Positions 33,372 through 37,182 of a stretch of DNA of 37,182 nucleotides are shown here, in pieces. Positions within the stretch are counted from its first letter, which is position 1, and each line of letters begins with the position of its first letter. Below the pieces are notes generated by a model. It was not told the DNA's origin. It saw only the letters and a program-made list of their open reading frames with translations, and did no database searches. Position numbers and translations under genes: made by a program. Source of the stretch: a virus; the IMG/VR virus record IMGVR_UViG_3300048586_000848, positions 1 to 37,182 of that record; one strand, 5' to 3'.

Positions 33372-33904
33372 TGTTTTTCCCTATAGTAGCAACTGCGCTG
33401 ACAGCATTTAACGTTTATGCAAATTTGCAGAATAATAAGGCCAGAACGAAAGAAGCTAAAGATGCCGTAGAAACTAATAATCGATTACTTTCCCGTTCTT
33501 ATGAGGCTCAAAAGACCGTAACGGCTGAAATGACCGAAGAGTATTCATCTATAGTATCCTATAAATGCGACATGTTACGTCAGGAACAGCTGCATAGAAG
33601 GCAAGTTATAGGATATAATTTACTTAAAAGCGGTACCGGTATAAGCCCTAATGACTCTGCCGGCTTATTACTTCGTCTGCAGGCTCATAAAGATGAAATG
33701 GAGGCAAGAGCACAGGAAATGGGATATTTCTATAACAGGCCACGAATGAAGATAGATAAAGAGGGACTGGATATATCGATTGCCGCAGGAAAACAGAGAA
33801 TAAAAGGGTTAAATAGCGCATTGCCTTGGGCTAATGCCGGGTCAGTAGTTAGTGGCGGCATGGACTTAATGAATGTGTTCCATAAATCAGGATCAATGGT
33901 TTAG
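33371..33904 (+). CDS. T7 gp14-like small internal virion protein
   Basis: A 177-aa protein with a hydrophobic N-terminus (FFPIVATALTAFNVYA), then a long helix, a Gly-Thr-Gly-Ile turn (LLKSGTGISPNDSAGLLL), another helix, and a small Gly/Ala C-terminus. The layout resembles gp14-class internal virion proteins, which insert in the outer membrane during ejection. If correct, it completes a gp14/15/16-like trio, though displaced about 3.5 kb from the other two and embedded among DNA-processing genes. Its start overlaps the preceding stop. Confidence 0.45.
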   Translation: MFFPIVATALTAFNVYANLQNNKARTKEAKDAVETNNRLLSRSYEAQKTVTAEMTEEYSSIVSYKCDMLRQEQLHRRQVIGYNLLKSGTGISPNDSAGLLLRLQAHKDEMEARAQEMGYFYNRPRMKIDKEGLDISIAAGKQRIKGLNSALPWANAGSVVSGGMDLMNVFHKSGSMV

Positions 33905-33938
33905 TTATTGAAAAAAAAGAAGTAGTGAAACGGAATGA

Positions 33939-34811
33939 ATGATGACAAAGCCATTAGCGGTATTGGATATTTTTTCAGGTATAGGCGGTTTTTCTTTAGG
34001 GCTGGAAAACGCCGGCATGAAAACCATAGCTTTTTGTGAAATCAACTCCTTTTGCCAAAAAATATTAAAAAAACACTGGCAATCAGTACCTGTATTTTCT
34101 GATATTACCATATTAACAAATAAAGATTTTAAAACTCTTCCGAAAATTGACGTAATTGCCGGAGGTTTTCCCTGTCAGGATATATCGGTAGCAGGTAAAG
34201 GAGGTGGAATTGCTGCCAAGCGTTCCGGATTATGGAAAGAATTTGCAAGGTTAATAAATGAAATCAGACCAAAATATGCAATTATCGAAAACGTGGCAAA
34301 TCTTCGCAGTCAGGGACTTATCAGCGTGCTGCAGGATTTATGGGAGATCGGGTATGATGCACAGTGGCATTGTATACCGGCTTCCGCCTTTGGCGCACCT
34401 CACCGACGGGATAGAATCTGGATTATTGCCTACCCCGCTTGCATCGGCAAAGCCGGATTCTCCTGCAGAGAGAAAACGAACCAATCCATCTCTAGAAGCA
34501 ATCGTAAAGATGTCTTCGGCTATAAGGTTTCAGGGTTGCAAGGAAACTATCAGTTTAAAGAAGTTCGCAGGGTCTCCTGCGAAGAAATTAGAACTTACCG
34601 CAACACTAAAGGATTTGCCCAATGGGGGATAGAACCGGAAACGATACCTAGGCTAACAGAAGAAAGGTTAAATCCTGATTGGGTAGAATGGTTGATGGGT
34701 TTCCCTCATGGCTGGACTGAGGGAGGAAGCCGTATGCAGCGTTTGCAATCGCTGGGGAATGCAGTAGTACCTTTAATTCCTGAGTTTTTAGGAGAAGTAA
34801 TTTTAAATTAA
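33939..34811 (+). CDS. C5 cytosine DNA methyltransferase with scrambled recognition region
   Basis: A 290-aa Dcm-type enzyme that transfers methyl from AdoMet to cytosine C5. Motif I is FSGIGG (12-17), motif IV GGFPCQDIS with catalytic C79, motif VI ENV (117-119), motif VIII PHRRDR (154-159), and motif X LGNAVVP near the end after LNPDWVEWLMGFPHGWT. Core motifs are intact. Between about residues 165 and 228 the frame uses many C-ending codons foreign to this genome. The +1 frame over the same bases reads GLLPTPLASAKPDSPAERKR...NPSLEAIV, like the usual variable region of phage methylases. A pair of frameshifts or a deletion scar is likely, so specificity may be altered or lost. No cognate endonuclease is nearby. 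Confidence 0.85.
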   Translation: MMTKPLAVLDIFSGIGGFSLGLENAGMKTIAFCEINSFCQKILKKHWQSVPVFSDITILTNKDFKTLPKIDVIAGGFPCQDISVAGKGGGIAAKRSGLWKEFARLINEIRPKYAIIENVANLRSQGLISVLQDLWEIGYDAQWHCIPASAFGAPHRRDRIWIIAYPACIGKAGFSCREKTNQSISRSNRKDVFGYKVSGLQGNYQFKEVRRVSCEEIRTYRNTKGFAQWGIEPETIPRLTEERLNPDWVEWLMGFPHGWTEGGSRMQRLQSLGNAVVPLIPEFLGEVILN

Positions 34812-34824
34812 GATTATAAGAACA

Positions 34825-35640
34825 ATGACAATATTTTCTGCTGAAAATTATAAACCAAATAGAAAAATAATACCGCCCCTTATGACTATATACGGCTCTG
34901 TCGGTGTTGGTAAATCTACTTTTGCGGCAGGTTTTCCCAAGCCTTTCTTTTTTGATTTCGAAGGTAGAACCATGCATATCAAAAATATAGTAAGAGATTG
35001 CGATTATGGAATCGATATATTAAGCCTGCAAAATTGGGGGCAATTAATTGATGCTATTAAAGAATTAGCGACTACCGATTTTGAGACTATAGTATTTGAC
35101 GGAATTACAAAGCTACAGAATTTTGTATGGGAAGAGGTCGGAAGACAGTTAAATCATCCTAATCCTAGGACTATGCCTTACGGAGTCGGTTATGCCCGTG
35201 CCGGTGAATTATTTGCAAGCTTGATGTTTGTTGCCAAGGAATTACAGAACAAGCATAAAAAAACGATTATTTTTGTTGATCACGAAAAGGTAAAAGAAGA
35301 GGATTCTTCGGTAGTAAACAGCCAAAGTCTTACTAAATACTACCCTGAATGTATGAGCGGTATATCCAGAATTCTTGTTAAAGAAAGTGATTATATTTTC
35401 AGATTAACCGAAGATATTACTATTATCGAAGATAAAAAAACAGGTGAAACTAGAGCAATATTTAACAATCTTGTTTTACATACCGATAGAAAATGCAATC
35501 TTGAAGCTGAACTTAAGTCTTCATTACCTCTACCGCCAAAAATCAAGGCTACTTATGCTGATTTTAGAGCCGAATATAAAATAGCTTACCAAAAAATTCA
35601 TGAAAGCCAAAAAGATAACAGGCAAGAACCGGTAAGCTAA
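34825..35640 (+). CDS. Sak4-like AAA_24 recombination ATPase
   Basis: A 271-aa RecA-fold ATPase of the phage nucleotide-binding (AAA_24/Sak4) group, single-strand annealing or RecA-like recombinases that work with SSB proteins. Walker A is GSVGVGKST at residues 24-32. An FDFEGRT motif follows near 43-49, Walker B is TIVFDGITKL near 88-97, and IIFVDHEKVK near 148-157 resembles the sensor region. It starts 13 nt after the methyltransferase gene and its end overlaps the convergent adenine methyltransferase stop by 4 nt. With DUF669 and DUF1064 it forms a recombination set. Confidence 0.8.
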   Translation: MTIFSAENYKPNRKIIPPLMTIYGSVGVGKSTFAAGFPKPFFFDFEGRTMHIKNIVRDCDYGIDILSLQNWGQLIDAIKELATTDFETIVFDGITKLQNFVWEEVGRQLNHPNPRTMPYGVGYARAGELFASLMFVAKELQNKHKKTIIFVDHEKVKEEDSSVVNSQSLTKYYPECMSGISRILVKESDYIFRLTEDITIIEDKKTGETRAIFNNLVLHTDRKCNLEAELKSSLPLPPKIKATYADFRAEYKIAYQKIHESQKDNRQEPVS

Positions 35641-36425
35641 TAATTTGTTATGATCACTTCTTTTTTGGCATTTTTATAGTTATCTATAGAGTAACTGGTA
35701 TCAATAACTCTGATATTATATCCCTTATATAAATTAGTTATAAAATCTGTAGCACTGTTGGATAGCATGACCTTAACGCCTGATGAGTTTAGGCCATCCA
35801 CAAAATTCTTCAGTCTCGTCTGTTCCGGTTCACCAAAAGGTAACCTTGTATAAAACGATTCACCGGAATTGTGATAAGGAGGATCAAGGTAAACAAAGTC
35901 ATTTACTTGCGGTTCAATAAACGAAAAATCACCGGCATAAATGGCTGCATCTTTTAATAAGGTGCTACTTTCCTGTATTTGGCCGGATAATCTGTTTTTA
36001 TAAGTTCTCGCAGAGCAGGATGTTTTAAGTTCATTATCCATATTTAATCTATATATTCCCCTAAAAGAATATCTGTTTAAATATAGAAATCTTGCACTAA
36101 TTACCGCAGGGTTGTTGCTGTTATTAATGCCTCTAACTTGATAAAAATACTCCTTTGAATGATTTTGCTCATGCATATCAAGTAATTTACAGACTTCATC
36201 CGGAGTTTTTTTTACGGCATTATATGATGTAACTAAATCAAGATTAATGTCGGATAAAAAAGCTTTTTTAACTTTATCTTTTATATTAAAAAACAATGCC
36301 CCACCACCTAAAAACGGCTCATAATAATTATTCAAGCCCGAGGGGATATACTCCATTAATTTGTCAATTATTTTTCTTTTACCGCCTACCCATACAATAA
36401 ATGGTTTGGATTTGTTACTACTCAT
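35637..36425 (-). CDS. D12-class N6-adenine DNA methyltransferase (Dam-like)
   Basis: A 262-aa methyltransferase of the D12/Dam family that methylates adenine N6. It shows the N-terminal WVGGKRK motif, AdoMet-binding EPFLGGGALFFN (residues 36-47), the family NRYSFRGIYRLN segment (117-128) and the catalytic DPPY (181-184). All key motifs are present and the length is usual. It is the only minus-strand gene of the prophage, convergent with the Sak4-like gene. A perfect 11-bp inverted repeat overlaps its start codon and an extended -10 box lies just upstream. No restriction enzyme is adjacent, so protection of phage DNA or gene control is more likely than a restriction-modification pair. Confidence 0.9.
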   Translation of the reverse strand: MSSNKSKPFIVWVGGKRKIIDKLMEYIPSGLNNYYEPFLGGGALFFNIKDKVKKAFLSDINLDLVTSYNAVKKTPDEVCKLLDMHEQNHSKEYFYQVRGINNSNNPAVISARFLYLNRYSFRGIYRLNMDNELKTSCSARTYKNRLSGQIQESSTLLKDAAIYAGDFSFIEPQVNDFVYLDPPYHNSGESFYTRLPFGEPEQTRLKNFVDGLNSSGVKVMLSNSATDFITNLYKGYNIRVIDTSYSIDNYKNAKKEVIITNY

Positions 36426-36459
36426 AATTACACTTTTTTACTTGAGTGTAATTATATCA
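36424..36459 (-). promoter_or_regulatory. 11-bp inverted repeat and extended -10 box over dam-like gene start
   Basis: ATAATTACACT (36424-36434) and AGTGTAATTAT (36445-36455) are perfect reverse complements with a 10-nt spacer. On the minus strand the extended -10 box TGATATAAT lies at 36459-36451, so transcription would begin inside the repeat and the ATG (36425-36423) touches its far arm. No ribosome-binding site is visible. The repeat could be an operator or an RNA hairpin that masks the start codon. Confidence 0.5.
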
Positions 36460-36480
36460 TAGCTGAAAGTTCGGATGTTG

Positions 36481-37182
36481 CTAAATGTCAAATCTTAATC
36501 CAATACCGACAACATGCCCTTTATAGCGAGGATAATCTAATGTTGGGGGGTCATTACGCGGTTTTAATTTTCCGTAATCCTGATAATTATAAGCAATATC
36601 CAATTTGAATGAATCATTCAATTTTATAGTGCCGCCCACGATAAGTGAATATGTAAAATTAAAACATTCCCTATACCTTGATAATCGATCCTGATCAAAT
36701 AATATGTTCGCCGTGGTATATTCGCTTGTATTAACCCGAACATTTTCCATTAACTGCGCTATTCCGGTTCCTGCCCCTGCAAATAAGCTAAAATCGCTTA
36801 GTTTAATAACATCAACGTAACAGTTAAACATTGCGCTATAGATGTTGGCTTTCCTTTTCTGAACAAATTTACTTATGCCGGTATTACGATAAAGGGTATA
36901 ATGTCCTTCTTTAAAATCAATAAAATTAGCACCGAATACAAAATCACCCCTGATGGAATCACTAAAATAATAACCTATTCCCAAACTATATAAAGGAGAG
37001 TACTTGGATTTAGATCGTATTGTATCAGGGGTACTGCTACTGAGTAACTCACCTATAGTATTATTTTTCATCATGGCAATCCCTGTTTTTAGGTAAAAGC
37101 TGGTTTTTTCCGGTTCTGCTAGGGTATTACCAGATAGTAAAAACATTACGATTAATGTAAGCAACTTAGATTTAATTTTCAT
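36481..37182 (-). CDS. Outer-membrane beta-barrel protein
   Basis: A 233-aa protein with a clear signal peptide (MKIKSKLLTLIVMFLLSGNTLA, cleavage near residue 22) and alternating hydrophobic strands typical of an 8-10-stranded outer membrane barrel of the opacity/OmpW-like kind (SLGIGYYFSDSIRGDFVFG, VGGTIKLNDSFKLDIAYNYQ, HVVGIGLRFDI). Long polar loops are Ser/Asn rich. The ATG is the last base triplet of the window, so the ribosome-binding site lies outside. It is probably a host chromosomal gene flanking the prophage, though a lysogenic-conversion gene cannot be excluded. Function in the envelope is structural or adhesive by family, not proven. Confidence 0.72.
   Translation of the reverse strand: MKIKSKLLTLIVMFLLSGNTLAEPEKTSFYLKTGIAMMKNNTIGELLSSSTPDTIRSKSKYSPLYSLGIGYYFSDSIRGDFVFGANFIDFKEGHYTLYRNTGISKFVQKRKANIYSAMFNCYVDVIKLSDFSLFAGAGTGIAQLMENVRVNTSEYTTANILFDQDRLSRYRECFNFTYSLIVGGTIKLNDSFKLDIAYNYQDYGKLKPRNDPPTLDYPRYKGHVVGIGLRFDI

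Larger units (their letters stand above)
10752..36425. mobile_element. Podovirus-type prophage (T7/BPP-1-like virion module)
   Basis: A contiguous, nearly all plus-strand set of phage genes: terminase, portal, scaffold, capsid, tail adaptor, tail nozzle, ejection proteins, holin, endolysin, recombination proteins and two DNA methyltransferases. Portal, nozzle and internal virion proteins point to a short-tailed phage. No sheath, tape-measure or baseplate gene is present. G+C looks higher than in the flanking left arm. The set lacks a recognisable RNA polymerase, DNA polymerase, primase, helicase and repressor. The nearest integrase is at position 1, so the true element may extend across the left arm. 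Limits are set by the first and last phage-like genes. Confidence 0.8.

Noticed and set aside
34258-34632. 124-aa plus-strand frame inside the cytosine methyltransferase as a separate gene
   Set aside because: Its first half overlaps core methylase motifs in the real frame. Only the later half looks coding, and this is better explained as displaced methylase sequence than as an independent gene.
1-37182. CRISPR arrays, tRNA genes and insertion sequences
   Set aside because: No regularly spaced repeats, no cloverleaf sequence and no transposase-like protein was recognised on either strand by eye. A covariance-model scan would be decisive for tRNA genes.

Overview
The window is an accessory region of an AT-rich alphaproteobacterial genome, most likely from the Rickettsiales (family Rickettsiaceae). 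The reasons are the low G+C, long non-coding AT stretches, split or decaying small genes, and a left arm carrying the cargo typical of Rickettsiales amplified genetic elements (RAGEs): a DUF4102 integrase, a DnaA N-terminal-like protein, a RepA-like ATPase, a ProP-type transporter and a stand-alone RelA/SpoT HD hydrolase. No tRNA, rRNA, CRISPR array, insertion sequence or conjugation (tra) gene was seen.

Positions 1-7.5 kb are this island-like arm. Besides the genes above it holds a proteasome/HslV-type Ntn hydrolase on the minus strand, best started at a TTG that places the catalytic Thr right after Met. A Panacea (DUF4065) gene lies divergent to the alarmone hydrolase, and a 53-residue ribbon-helix-helix protein lies convergent to the Panacea gene. 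Positions 7.5-10.7 kb are gene-poor, with palindromes, several small unknown genes, and a 291-aa protein with a PD-(D/E)XK-like core.

Positions 10.75-36.4 kb are a podovirus-type prophage, almost all on the plus strand and tightly packed with TAATG/ATGA overlaps. The order is: terminase small and large subunits, a coiled-coil/glycine-rich protein, T7 gp8-like portal, Bbp19-like protein, Bro-N antirepressor (probable moron), scaffold, major capsid protein, tail adaptor, a giant tail nozzle protein, a small membrane protein split by an A7 run, and two large internal virion (ejectosome) proteins. These are followed by a coiled-coil protein, holin and GH24 endolysin. A recombination/DNA-modification block comes next: DUF1064 nuclease, a hidden 37-aa membrane peptide, a DUF669 protein with an SSB-like acidic tip, a YqaJ C-terminal-like fragment, a gp14-like protein, a C5 cytosine methyltransferase, a Sak4-like ATPase, and a convergent D12 adenine methyltransferase. 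No phage RNA polymerase, DNA polymerase, primase, helicase or CI-type repressor is visible. The phage would therefore rely on host replication and transcription, or on the integrase/DnaA-like/RepA-like genes at the far left if the whole window is one element. The right edge holds a complete outer-membrane beta-barrel gene, probably host chromosome.

The most interesting points are the lone proteasome-like hydrolase, the alarmone hydrolase/Panacea pair, a roughly 700-residue helical insertion in the tail nozzle protein, the homopolymer-split small virion-operon gene, the scrambled target-recognition region of the cytosine methyltransferase, and an 11-bp perfect inverted repeat over the start of the adenine methyltransferase gene.
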